NCBI RefSeq assembly: GCF_900143025.1
Contig: NZ_FRCT01000008.1
Coordinates: forward strand, 16,449 to 80,448
Direction of reading: 5' to 3'
Source of the DNA: Ruminococcus flavefaciens
Lineage (GTDB): Bacteria; Bacillota; Clostridia; Oscillospirales; Ruminococcaceae
Length of the DNA: 64,000 bases
Made by a program: the position numbers and the translations under genes. The number at the start of each line of letters is the position of its first letter. Positions within the stretch are counted from its first letter, which is position 1. Positions 16,942 through 27,006 of the stretch are shown here, piece after piece. The notes under the pieces are model-generated. The model was not told the origin of the DNA, did no database searches, and was given only the letters and a program-made list of their open reading frames with translations.

Positions 16942-16983
16942 ACGATATTTTGTCACTTTGACAATCCAAAAACAAAATATCGT
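16942..16983. promoter_or_regulatory. Perfect 12-bp inverted repeat, candidate operator
   Basis: ACGATATTTTGT (16942-16953) and its exact inverse ACAAAATATCGT (16972-16983) are 30 bases centre to centre, between divergent fabH and fabD. The spacer contains TTGACA (16958-16963). There is no T-run, so it is more likely a protein-binding site than a terminator. It does not match the FapR or FabT consensus as I know them. Confidence 0.55.
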
Positions 16984-17066
16984 CATTTCTCACAAATTTG
17001 CAATATGACATTCAGATATTTTCACCATTGATTTGTGTATACCACACAGAAAGGATGTTATCAATT

Positions 17067-17975
17067 ATGACAATTTCACTATTTTCAGGACAGGGTTCGC
17101 AGTATGAAGGCATGGGAAAGGATATTGCGGAAGCTATGCCTGAACTTGGAGAAGTTTACGAAACAGGTTCGGATATACTCGGCATTGAACTGAAGGATAT
17201 ATGCTTCAATGCTCCCCTTGACGAGCTTTCAAGAACCATAAACTCTCAGCCTGCTATCATGGCTACATCTATCGTATGTCTGAAAGCAGCTCAGGCTAAG
17301 GGCTTTGCATTTGACGGCGTTGCAGGTCATTCTCTGGGCGAATACGCTGCAATGTACGCTTCGGGAATGATAAGCCTTGAGGACGCTTTCCGCCTTATCA
17401 AGGCAAGAGCAGCCGCTATGGAGGAGGCTACAGCTTCAACCAAGGGCGCAATGGCAGCTATAATGAAGATAGCTCCCGAGGAGGTAGAAAGAGTATGCGG
17501 CGAGGCTAAGGAATACGTTACTGCCGTAAATTACAATTCCCCCGTACAGACAGTTATCGCAGGAACTCCCGAGGGTATCGCAGAGGTAAGCGAGATATTC
17601 TCAGGCATGAAGGCAAGAGTTATCCCTCTCAACGTTGCAGGTGCTTTCCATTCAAAGCTCATGCAGCCTGCTGCCGATAAATTCTATGAGACCGCAAAGA
17701 CTATAACCTTCAAGGCTCCGCAGGTGAAGTATTACTCAAATCTCACAGGCGGCGAGCTCACTGACTTCTCGGATATGGCAACTATGCTTGCAAAGCACAT
17801 CGTTTCTCCTGTACGCTTCACATCAGAGCTTGCTGCTATGCAGGAAGCAGGTGCGGACAAGTTCGTTGAATTCGGCCCCGGAAGAACTCTCACAGGACTC
17901 GTAAAAAAGACTCTTAAAGACATAACAGCCGTAAATGTAGAAAATCTTGAAACTCTCGAAGGAGCTTTATCATGA
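17067..17975 (+). CDS. fabD: Malonyl-CoA:ACP transacylase
   Basis: 302 residues. The start is ATG 17067, where homology begins (FSGQGSQYEGMG); AAGGAT lies upstream. Catalytic Ser89 is in GHSLGEYAA, and the C-terminal half carries AGAFHSKLM with the catalytic His. It loads malonyl groups on ACP. In most related clusters fabD lies inside the fab operon. Here it is divergent from it and overlaps aroE by 4 bases, so it is transcribed with shikimate-pathway genes. Confidence 0.95.
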   Translation: MTISLFSGQGSQYEGMGKDIAEAMPELGEVYETGSDILGIELKDICFNAPLDELSRTINSQPAIMATSIVCLKAAQAKGFAFDGVAGHSLGEYAAMYASGMISLEDAFRLIKARAAAMEEATASTKGAMAAIMKIAPEEVERVCGEAKEYVTAVNYNSPVQTVIAGTPEGIAEVSEIFSGMKARVIPLNVAGAFHSKLMQPAADKFYETAKTITFKAPQVKYYSNLTGGELTDFSDMATMLAKHIVSPVRFTSELAAMQEAGADKFVEFGPGRTLTGLVKKTLKDITAVNVENLETLEGALS

Positions 17976-18808
17976 ATAAATTTGCACTTATAGGTCACCC
18001 CCTCGGACACTCGATGTCTCCACTTATCCACGAAAAGCTGTTCGCTCTCAGCGGACTTTCAGACAGCTCATACGAGCTTATAGACATAGCTCCCGAGGAT
18101 ATGGCAAACAGCCGCGGACTTCTTGAAGGTCTCCGCGGACTCAATGTAACTATCCCCCACAAACAGGCAGTAATACCGCTTCTGAACGAGCTTGCCGAAA
18201 GCGCTCTCCGTTACAACTCCGTAAACTGCATAAACAACGATAACGGAAAGCTCACAGGCTACAATACCGACTGCGACGGATTCCTGCGCTCTGCGGAAAA
18301 TCTCCCTATCGGCGGAAATGTAGCTATACTGGGCTGCGGCGGTGTCGGCAGAATGATAGCGATAGAGGTAGCCCGTCACGGCGGCAATATCACTCTCGCA
18401 GTTATCCCTCAGGACTTCAAAAACGCTCAGCTCCTTATGGCTGAGATAATGTCAAAGTGCAGCGGTGCTTCGATCAAGATAGTCGAGATATCCACACTTG
18501 AAGGCAGCTTTGATCTGCTCATAAATGCAACTCCCGTAGGTATGTATCCAAAGACAGATGCCTGCGCAGTAAGCGATACTGTCATCGAAAACAGCGGCAG
18601 CGTATTCGACGTTATCTACAATCCTATCGAGACCCTGCTTATGAAAAAGGCTCGTGCTCTCGGAAAAACTGCCGTAGGCGGCGCTTCCATGCTTGTATAT
18701 CAGGCTGTAAAGGCACATGAGATATGGTACGGCGGGAAGTTTGCAGCTGAGGACATTGCAAAAATAATCACCGATGTGGAGAATGCTGTTGAAAGCATGA
18801 ACAAATAA
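17972..18808 (+). CDS. aroE: Shikimate dehydrogenase
   Basis: 278 residues. Shikimate-site motifs GHPLGHSMSP near the N-terminus and NVTIPHK (catalytic Lys), then the Rossmann loop GCGGVGRMIA and NATPVGMYP. It reduces 3-dehydroshikimate with NADPH in aromatic amino-acid synthesis. The start overlaps the fabD stop by 4 bases. aroK follows three genes later on the same strand. Confidence 0.93.
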   Translation: MNKFALIGHPLGHSMSPLIHEKLFALSGLSDSSYELIDIAPEDMANSRGLLEGLRGLNVTIPHKQAVIPLLNELAESALRYNSVNCINNDNGKLTGYNTDCDGFLRSAENLPIGGNVAILGCGGVGRMIAIEVARHGGNITLAVIPQDFKNAQLLMAEIMSKCSGASIKIVEISTLEGSFDLLINATPVGMYPKTDACAVSDTVIENSGSVFDVIYNPIETLLMKKARALGKTAVGGASMLVYQAVKAHEIWYGGKFAAEDIAKIITDVENAVESMNK

Positions 18809-18809
18809 T

Positions 18810-19265
18810 ATGATAAGACCTGCAAAAGCCTGCGATGCTTCACGAATCGCTGAAATAATAATCACTAACTACCGCGTGAATTTTTATCCCTACTTTCTTA
18901 ACGACGACTACTACTTCAATGAGCTGAACGTAGTTGATATGGCTTCGGAATACGAAGCAGGCTCGGAAGCTCTGAAAAATACATGGGTCTACGATGACTG
19001 CGGCGTAGTCAAGGGCGTTGTCCGCGTAAAGGACGGCGAGATAGAAAAGCTCTTTGTCGAACCGCAATTCCAGAATCTCCGCATCGGACAGACTCTTCTC
19101 AACTATGCAGTAAAAGAACTTGGCGCAACATGGCTTTGGGTGCTTGAATATAATATCCGTGCAAAGGCTTTCTATAAGCATCACGGATTCGAGTTTACGG
19201 GAGAAAAAATAATAGATGACGAAAAGGTGCCACTTTCTAAAATGGCACTGAGTGCAAAACCGTGA
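18810..19265 (+). CDS. GNAT-family N-acetyltransferase
   Basis: 151 residues. The acetyl-CoA binding region is KLFVEPQFQNLRIGQTLLNYAV (motif A, with R/Q-x-x-G-x-G/A-like RIGQ), followed by LWVLEYNIRAKAFYKHHGFEFTGE, the usual C-terminal GNAT signature. The substrate is unknown. It starts one base after the aroE stop and ends in a GTGA overlap with the next gene, so it belongs to the same unit. Confidence 0.85.
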   Translation: MIRPAKACDASRIAEIIITNYRVNFYPYFLNDDYYFNELNVVDMASEYEAGSEALKNTWVYDDCGVVKGVVRVKDGEIEKLFVEPQFQNLRIGQTLLNYAVKELGATWLWVLEYNIRAKAFYKHHGFEFTGEKIIDDEKVPLSKMALSAKP

Positions 19266-20152
19266 ACCCCTTTAAAAAAGCCGTTTCTCTGACCGCAGTT
19301 TCATTTTTTCTGCTTTCGGGCTGTGTAAAAAAAGATACCGAAAAGCTTCAGTTAAAAAATGTAATGCTCAAAGGCGGCGGCAGCTTTTCCTGCACATTCG
19401 ACGGTGTAAAGCATGATTTTATCTTGGATATGCCCGATAATACCGAAAATGCTCCCCTTGTGATAATTCTTCACGGCTACGGAGATTCCGCCGAAGGTAT
19501 GCGGAACGGTATCCATTTCGAGGAGGCTGCAAATCCTCTCGGATATGCCGTTGTATACGTTACGGGAGCTGCCTCAAAAAAGGACAGGACAGCTGCAAAC
19601 GGCTGGAATTCGGCTGCTTTTCCCGACGACAACAAGGATACGGAGTTTCTCACAGCTCTTGCGGAATATCTGCAAAAGAAGTATTCCCTGGACAAAAACA
19701 GGATATATGCCGCAGGCTTCAGCAGCGGTGCCTGCATGATGCATACTCTTGCCGAAAAAGCTGATGATACCTTCTCCGCTCTTGTGTGTGATGCGGGATA
19801 TATGCAGAAAAGCATCTGGGACAGCAGAAAAAGCAGCAATGTCAGCTTTTTCCAGCTTACAGGTGAAAAAGACGACTTTGTACCAAAGGACAGCGACGGT
19901 ACCGCGGAAACTAATCCTGCTCCGTCCATAGAAAAGGTAATGGCGTACCGCATAAGCTCCATAAACGCAGATATATCGGAAAGCTGTGAGCTGAAAGGCG
20001 GCTCGGTGCTGAATAAGTACGAATGCTCTGATACTCACAAACAGGTGTGGGAGCTTACCGTAAAGGGCGGCAGCCATTCGTGGTATTCCGAGAAATACAA
20101 CGGCTTTGATGCAAATGAACTGGTGCTCGAATTCTTTGAGGCTCAGAAATAA
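19262..20152 (+). CDS. Secreted esterase lipoprotein (PHB depolymerase/feruloyl esterase-like)
   Basis: 296 residues, GTG start overlapping the previous stop codon. A lipoprotein signal with LLSGC gives Cys21 as the lipidated residue. The alpha/beta-hydrolase core has the oxyanion segment ILHGYGDSAEGM, the nucleophile elbow GFSSG with Ser153, and a late catalytic His in GGSHSW. This pattern fits the LpqC/CE1-like family, whose members cleave feruloyl or acetyl esters on plant polysaccharides or polyhydroxyalkanoates. In a fibre degrader an action on hemicellulose esters is plausible. Its position among shikimate genes is odd. Confidence 0.8.
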   Translation: MNPFKKAVSLTAVSFFLLSGCVKKDTEKLQLKNVMLKGGGSFSCTFDGVKHDFILDMPDNTENAPLVIILHGYGDSAEGMRNGIHFEEAANPLGYAVVYVTGAASKKDRTAANGWNSAAFPDDNKDTEFLTALAEYLQKKYSLDKNRIYAAGFSSGACMMHTLAEKADDTFSALVCDAGYMQKSIWDSRKSSNVSFFQLTGEKDDFVPKDSDGTAETNPAPSIEKVMAYRISSINADISESCELKGGSVLNKYECSDTHKQVWELTVKGGSHSWYSEKYNGFDANELVLEFFEAQK

Positions 20153-20165
20153 AAAGGAGTAAAAT

Positions 20166-20663
20166 ATGACTGTATTCTTATGCGGCTTTATGGGCTGCGG
20201 AAAATCAACTATAGGCAAGCTTGCGGCTAAAAAGCTTGGCTGCGGCTTCTGTGATACCGATGACATAATCGTAAGGACTCTCGAAATGACTATCCCCGAG
20301 ATATTCGAGAAAAAGGGCGAGCCCTTCTTCCGTCAGACCGAGGCGGAGATAGTAAAATCACTTTGCGGCAAGACTACTGTCGCTGCCTGCGGAGGCGGTG
20401 CCATGCTCAATCCCGATACCGCAAAGGCGGCAAAGGACGCAGGTGCGGCTGTCATATTCCTCGATGTCCCGTTTGAGACCTGCTATCAGCGCATTAAGGA
20501 CGACACGAACCGTCCTATCGTTGTAAAGTCAACAAAGGAAGAGCTTGAGACACTTTACAACTCACGAAAAGAGATATACCTCAGACATTCTACCGTAAGG
20601 CTCGACTGCACAGGCAGTCCCGTTGAAAACGCGGACAGGATAGTCGAAGTCATAAGAAAGTGA
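20166..20663 (+). CDS. aroK: Shikimate kinase
   Basis: 165 residues. Walker A GFMGCGKST (7-15), DTDD for Mg/shikimate binding, FFRQTEAEIV with the shikimate Arg, and the Gly-rich ACGGGAML. It phosphorylates shikimate after AroE. AAGGAG precedes the ATG. Confidence 0.94.
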   Translation: MTVFLCGFMGCGKSTIGKLAAKKLGCGFCDTDDIIVRTLEMTIPEIFEKKGEPFFRQTEAEIVKSLCGKTTVAACGGGAMLNPDTAKAAKDAGAAVIFLDVPFETCYQRIKDDTNRPIVVKSTKEELETLYNSRKEIYLRHSTVRLDCTGSPVENADRIVEVIRK

Positions 20664-20670
20664 GCAGGAT

Positions 20671-21840
20671 ATGCTTATCTATAATGCTGAAATTCATACT
20701 ATGGACTCCCGCGGAGTCATCGCAAAAGGCTGGATAGATACCGAAAACGGCAAAATAAAGAATATGGGCGAAGGTACTCCAAACCTTATCCCTGAGGACA
20801 GCATAAACGCTGAGGGCGGTATTCTCATGCCGGGATTTATCGACGCTCACACCCACCTGGGAATAATCGAGGACGGTCTGGACTTTGAGGGCGATGACTG
20901 CAACGAGTCAACAGACCCGTTTACTCCTCAGATGAGAGCTATCGACGGTATCAATCCCTTTGACCGCTGCTTCGAGGAAGCACGTATGCGCGGCATAACC
21001 GCTGCGGCTTCAAGCCCCGGAAGCGCAAACCCCTGCGGCGGCGAGATAGCTGCCATAAAGACCAATGGCAGGCGCATTGACGATATGCTCATAAAGAAAT
21101 GCGGCATCAAATTCGCTCTGGGAGAAAATCCAAAGAACGTATACAACGGACGCGAGGAGACTCCCATTACGCGAATGGCGATAACCGCTCTTATACGCGA
21201 GGGACTTTACAAGGCCCGCCGCTACGTTCACGATATGGACAGTTACTACTCCGACAGCGAAAACTACGATCCACCCGAATACGATATCAAGTGCGAGGCT
21301 CTTATGCCCCTGCTGGAGCGCAAGATAAAGGCTTTCTTCCACTGCCACCGCGCAGATGATATCTGCACGGCTATGCGTATTGCTTCGGAATTTGCCCTTG
21401 ACTCAGTTATAATCCACGGCACGGAGGGTCACAAGATAGCCGATATAATCGCAGAGGAAAAGATTCCCGTGATATGCGGTCCCGTAATGTGCGACCGCTG
21501 CAAGCCCGAAATGCGCGGGCTTGAACTGAAAAACGCCTCCGCACTCCATGAAAACGGCGTTAAAATAGCTATATGCACAGACCATACTGTTACACCAATA
21601 CAGTATCTGCCCCTTTCGGCTCAGGCTGCGATAAAGGGCGGTCTCAGCTTCGATGAGGCAGTAAAGACTATTACCGTATACCCTGCCGAGATACTCGGCA
21701 TCGACGATATAACAGGCTCGCTGAGAGAGGGCAAGGACGCTGACTTGCAGCTCTACCGAAAGGGCGAAAATCCTCTCGACCTTATGAGCGAACCCGTACT
21801 CGTAATGGTGAGCGGCGATATCTGCCGCAGGGAGGTATGA
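20671..21840 (+). CDS. Amidohydrolase, imidazolonepropionase-like
   Basis: 389 residues. A metal-dependent amidohydrolase: PGFIDAHTHLG carries the first HxH, AFFHCHRADD and VIIHGTEGH give further metal ligands, and ICTDHTVTP the late Asp. Residues before and after the barrel form the small composite beta domain (LIYNAEIHTMD, SLREGKDADLQLY). No close substrate group can be named. It follows aroK by 7 bases and precedes the LRR-dockerin gene by one base. Confidence 0.85.
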   Translation: MLIYNAEIHTMDSRGVIAKGWIDTENGKIKNMGEGTPNLIPEDSINAEGGILMPGFIDAHTHLGIIEDGLDFEGDDCNESTDPFTPQMRAIDGINPFDRCFEEARMRGITAAASSPGSANPCGGEIAAIKTNGRRIDDMLIKKCGIKFALGENPKNVYNGREETPITRMAITALIREGLYKARRYVHDMDSYYSDSENYDPPEYDIKCEALMPLLERKIKAFFHCHRADDICTAMRIASEFALDSVIIHGTEGHKIADIIAEEKIPVICGPVMCDRCKPEMRGLELKNASALHENGVKIAICTDHTVTPIQYLPLSAQAAIKGGLSFDEAVKTITVYPAEILGIDDITGSLREGKDADLQLYRKGENPLDLMSEPVLVMVSGDICRREV

Positions 21841-21841
21841 T

Positions 21842-23050
21842 ATGAAAAGGCTGTTTTCTGCTTTTGCTGCCGCTGCTGTTGTTTTCAGCACAGTCTGCAC
21901 GGCGGCTCCTGCTCATGCAGAAAATATATACGAAGGCTTCGTTCTCAGCTATACCGTAAGCAACAAAGAGGTCAGCATAACAGGCTGCAAGGGTAATGAT
22001 GTCATGCTTCAGATACCCTCTGAGCTTGAGGGCTGCCCCGTTACTTCCATTGCCGAAAACGCCTTTGAGGGCAATAAAAATATAAGCATCTGCATGATAC
22101 CCGACAGCGTAAAGGCTATCGGTGCAAAAGCTTTCAGCGCCTGCCCTAACCTGACTACTATCACTCTGGGCAGCAATGTCGCAAAAATAGACGATTACGC
22201 CTTTACTGCCTGCCCGTCGCTGCTGTATATCGACGTAAACAAGAAAAACCCCACCTACAGCAACATAAACGGCTGTCTCTACGAAAACGGCGACACACTT
22301 CTGCTGTACGCAGGTGATAAGAACGCGAAAATATACGAAAAGACCGCTGCTATACGCAAGGGCGCTTTCTTCGGCAAGGCTGATATAACCTCGGTCACTC
22401 TGCCGAACAGCGTTAAAACTATAGATGACCACGCTTTTTCGGGCTGTCTCTCTCTGAAAAGGATAACTGTCCCCGACTCTGTGACAAAGCTGGGAAAGGG
22501 CTGCTTTATGAGCTGCAACTCCCTGCAAAGCGTCAACCTCGGAAAATCAGTGACCGAGATACCCGAAAACTGCTTCCATTCCTGCACTTCTCTCAGCGAA
22601 GTATCATTTACGGATAATGTCACTTCTATAGGTGATGATGCCTTTTACAGCTGTGCAGGCATAAGCGGTATTTATATCCCCTCTGCTGTAAAAACTATCG
22701 GCAGGGACGCTATCGGCAAAAGATACGATACCCGTTCCAATGCCTCCGAAAATATCTCGGGATTTCAGATAAGAGGAGAAAAGGGCTCGGCTGCGGAAAA
22801 GTACGCCTCCGAGCAGAAAATAAGCTTCCTTACAGGCAGGGACAGCAGAGGAGATGTGAACAGCGACGGTAAAATAGACTCCGTTGACGCTTCCGCTGTA
22901 CTTGCTGAATATGCTCTGCTCTCATCGAAGGGCAAGGGCAGATTTACCGAGGCGCAGTCTAAGGCTGCGGACTGGAACGGTGATGAAAAGGTGGACTCTG
23001 TGGACGCTTCTGCCATACTTGCCGAGTACGCAAGAGTGCAGACGCTTTAA
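21842..23050 (+). CDS. Secreted BspA-type LRR protein with C-terminal dockerin
   Basis: 402 residues. A signal peptide (1-26, ending APAHA) is followed by about ten LRR_5 repeats (for example SVKAIGAKAFSACPNLTTITLGSNVAKIDDYAF). The C-terminus (about 335-402) is a dockerin with two calcium repeats, DVNSDGKIDSVDASAVLAEY and DWNGDEKVDSVDASAILAEY. This dockerin differs from those on the cellulases in the window (DLSDVVLIMQ), so it may bind another cohesin. It is probably a cellulosome-borne adhesion or protein-binding subunit. It lies one base after the amidohydrolase gene. Confidence 0.88.
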   Translation: MKRLFSAFAAAAVVFSTVCTAAPAHAENIYEGFVLSYTVSNKEVSITGCKGNDVMLQIPSELEGCPVTSIAENAFEGNKNISICMIPDSVKAIGAKAFSACPNLTTITLGSNVAKIDDYAFTACPSLLYIDVNKKNPTYSNINGCLYENGDTLLLYAGDKNAKIYEKTAAIRKGAFFGKADITSVTLPNSVKTIDDHAFSGCLSLKRITVPDSVTKLGKGCFMSCNSLQSVNLGKSVTEIPENCFHSCTSLSEVSFTDNVTSIGDDAFYSCAGISGIYIPSAVKTIGRDAIGKRYDTRSNASENISGFQIRGEKGSAAEKYASEQKISFLTGRDSRGDVNSDGKIDSVDASAVLAEYALLSSKGKGRFTEAQSKAADWNGDEKVDSVDASAILAEYARVQTL

Positions 23051-23144
23051 CACCCTGTTACTTTAATATAACGCATTGCTTTTTTCGCCAAAACCCGACC
23101 ATATTTGACCATAAATTTTTAACGTTCATAAATCGTCCAAACTA

Positions 23145-24680
<1,536 letters not shown>

Positions 24681-24684
24681 CACA

Positions 24685-24712
24685 AAGGCGGACTTAATGT
24701 CCGCCTTTTTAT
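24685..24712 (+). terminator. guaB terminator
   Basis: AAGGCGGAC/GTCCGCCTT stem with a TTAAT loop, followed by TTTATTGG. Confidence 0.88.
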
Positions 24713-24728
24713 TGGTAAATAAAGTTTT

Positions 24729-24756
24729 AAAGGACGGCATAATGCCGTCCTTTTTG
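24729..24756 (-). terminator. Terminator of the lipoprotein trio
   Basis: AAGGACGGCAT/ATGCCGTCCTT stem with A- and T-runs on both sides, 6 bases beyond the stop codon at 24762. It can act in both directions between converging units. Confidence 0.82.
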
Positions 24757-24761
24757 TAATG

Positions 24762-25442
24762 TTAAGAGATAATATAGGGTACACCGTCTATGGTATATAC
24801 TGCTACGGTTGCATCGTCCTGCTCATTTTTATAAAGTAAAAGTGAGCCGTGACCGCCTGCTTTTTTGTATGTGCAGTTTACCTTAAACAGCTTTTTGTCA
24901 GTAACATTTGCGTCAGGTGCAGCCTTTTTCAGTATTTCATCAAATACCGCACATTCTGCATTCTTATCTTCATTCTCCAGTATATCCTCTACGAGCACAT
25001 AGGTGAACTCGAAATCAGTCTGGAGATCTTCCTTATACATATCATACAGACTGTTAAGGAATTCCTGCGATGAAGCTATTTCAAAATGTTCAAGATCATA
25101 TTTAAGAACAGGCGGATATACCGCATTTTCAAGCCTGCTTGCATCTCTTGCTGACAGCGAATAGAAGTAATCTACTACCTTGACTGCTTCGTCATGGGTC
25201 ATATACCTCGGGTCATAGCTGACACCTATGGGAACGTCTGAGTCCTCAGGCTTTTCGTCCTTCTGTGTTGCACCGTAGCCCAGTTCATCTGAGCTAATAT
25301 CAACATCATCGGGTACATTTACACCTACCATATTATGATCGTGGTGGTCATGCTCGTCCTTCTTGCTGCCGCATGATACGGCTGAAAATGCTATTGACGC
25401 AGCCAATGTAAGAGCTGCCGCACTTGTAATAAACCTATTCAT
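24762..25442 (-). CDS. Lipoprotein of unknown function with His-rich segment
   Basis: 226 residues. The signal ends in AVSC (Cys24), so the protein is a lipoprotein. A His-rich stretch (DEHDHHDHN) follows the lipid anchor and could bind metal. The remainder (about 65-226) has YMTHDEAVKVVDYFYSLSARDASRL..., a mixed alpha/beta domain reminiscent of small NTF2-like or DUF-type lipoproteins. It lies 14 bases after a second lipoprotein gene with a similar layout. Function unknown. Confidence 0.75.
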   Translation of the reverse strand: MNRFITSAAALTLAASIAFSAVSCGSKKDEHDHHDHNMVGVNVPDDVDISSDELGYGATQKDEKPEDSDVPIGVSYDPRYMTHDEAVKVVDYFYSLSARDASRLENAVYPPVLKYDLEHFEIASSQEFLNSLYDMYKEDLQTDFEFTYVLVEDILENEDKNAECAVFDEILKKAAPDANVTDKKLFKVNCTYKKAGGHGSLLLYKNEQDDATVAVYTIDGVPYIIS

Positions 25443-25456
25443 TAAATGGTCGCCTC

Positions 25457-26236
25457 TTAACCAAATGTATAATATCTGCCGTCTTTCTCAGCAAAAACGA
25501 TTTCGTATCCGTTTACTATTACAGACTCGTTTCCGTTTGAATCCTCGCCCATTACATAGAAGCAAGCGTCGATAAGATTATTGCACTCGCCCTTTACCTG
25601 CTCGTGGTATGCCTTGCCGAAATGCTCGTCCATGCCCTTGAAGTAGCTGTCAAGGTTATCTACGCCCTCTGTATGCTGCTTCGGCTTTTCAACTCTGATA
25701 CGTGTTATCTTATAATCACCGTGCATTATATTTGCAAGACTTGCGCACTGCTTTGCGAATGAGGTCTTGAAATCATAACCGTAATCCTTCTGGAGATATG
25801 TTCCCATTTCGTCAATAAAGCTTGGGAACACACAGCTTGTATACTTAGTATAGTCAGCATTCTGATATGAAAGGAAGTACTGCTCAAGTGTGAGCAGAAG
25901 ATTGCTTGCATATTCCTCTTCGTTGAAATAAAGCTTAACACCATTGCTGCTTACGCGGTATGTGCCTAAATTAGACTCCGCAGAATCAGCCTCAGGTGTT
26001 ACAACATCTCCGAGGCTTCCGAGCTGAGGTGCGTCTGTGCCTACCTCTGCGCTCTGAACTTTTTCAAGCACCTTGTTGTAGTAACCCTCAGCATCGAAGT
26101 TGTTTACATTCTCTCCGTCTGCTGTTGAATTAGTTGTATCAGGAACTTTGATCTCATCTTTCTTTCCGCAGCCTGCGAAGCACTGGAGTGCTGCTGCTGC
26201 TGCAAGAACTGCTGCTGTAATCTTCATCTTTTTCAT
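25457..26236 (-). CDS. Lipoprotein of unknown function
   Basis: 259 residues with lipobox CFAGC (Cys23). The mature part begins with an Asn/Thr-rich linker, then a domain from about 95 onward (EEYASNLLLTLEQYFLSYQNADYTKYTSCVFPSFIDEM) that resembles in outline the domain of the next gene: helices, then CNNLIDACFYVMG and a terminal strand VNGYEIVFAEKDGRYYTFG. The two may be distant paralogues. GGAGG precedes the start. Confidence 0.75.
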   Translation of the reverse strand: MKKMKITAAVLAAAAALQCFAGCGKKDEIKVPDTTNSTADGENVNNFDAEGYYNKVLEKVQSAEVGTDAPQLGSLGDVVTPEADSAESNLGTYRVSSNGVKLYFNEEEYASNLLLTLEQYFLSYQNADYTKYTSCVFPSFIDEMGTYLQKDYGYDFKTSFAKQCASLANIMHGDYKITRIRVEKPKQHTEGVDNLDSYFKGMDEHFGKAYHEQVKGECNNLIDACFYVMGEDSNGNESVIVNGYEIVFAEKDGRYYTFG

Positions 26237-26261
26237 GGTTTTCCTCCCAGATTAAAAAAAT

Positions 26262-26948
26262 TTAGTATATGGTGTATTTTCCCATTGCGCCTGCCCATTC
26301 AGCAGCTGCTGAATCCTCAGGTGCATATATCACCAAATTCGGAAGTTCTTCCAATCCCCAGTTCTCATATTTAAGTTCGCGGCTGAGCACCGTCATTGCA
26401 GTAAGAGCAGTACAGCCTGCAAAAGCACCGTTATGTATGCTCTGTACTCCCTCAGGTATGGTCATCTCCGTTATAGATGTACAGCCTGCAAAAGCACCTC
26501 TCTCTATTACGGTGAGTCCTGCGGGTAAATTTATCTCTGTCAGCGAGGTGCAGTCGATAAACGCGCCTTCACCGATAGTCTGGACACTTTCAGGGAGAGC
26601 CACAGAGGTGAGCTTCTCATTGGCTTCAAATGCAAAGAAGCCTATTTCCCTGACAGGAGTCCCTTCTATCTCGGCAGGTATCTCTACTGCTGATTCCTTG
26701 CCTTTATACTTTGTTATAATGACTCCGCCGTTGTATATCTCGTAATCGAGGATATCTGACGAAACTATATCACGTTCACGGACTGTAGCAAGTTCTTCAT
26801 CTGAATCTGCTTCAATTGTATCTTCGGCAGCAGATGCGGAAGTCGTTTCTTTCTGTGACGGCTTTTCGTTGCCGCTGACTTTCTTTCCGCACCCTGTTGA
26901 AGCTATGATCATAGCCGCGGTCAGCGATGTCAAAACAAACTTTTTCAT
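26262..26948 (-). CDS. BspA-type LRR lipoprotein
   Basis: 228 residues with a lipoprotein signal (ASTGC, Cys20). A Ser/Glu-rich linker leads to about five LRR_5 units (for example SVQTIGEGAFIDCTSLTEINLPAGLTVIERGAFAGC). There is no dockerin or membrane tail, so it is anchored by lipid. It heads the three-lipoprotein run and may serve in binding proteins or fibre at the cell surface. Confidence 0.85.
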   Translation of the reverse strand: MKKFVLTSLTAAMIIASTGCGKKVSGNEKPSQKETTSASAAEDTIEADSDEELATVRERDIVSSDILDYEIYNGGVIITKYKGKESAVEIPAEIEGTPVREIGFFAFEANEKLTSVALPESVQTIGEGAFIDCTSLTEINLPAGLTVIERGAFAGCTSITEMTIPEGVQSIHNGAFAGCTALTAMTVLSRELKYENWGLEELPNLVIYAPEDSAAAEWAGAMGKYTIY

Positions 26949-27006
26949 ATTATAACCTCAAAATCTGCAAATTATATGGTTTATATGTGTTCATTCTGTG
27001 AAAAAA

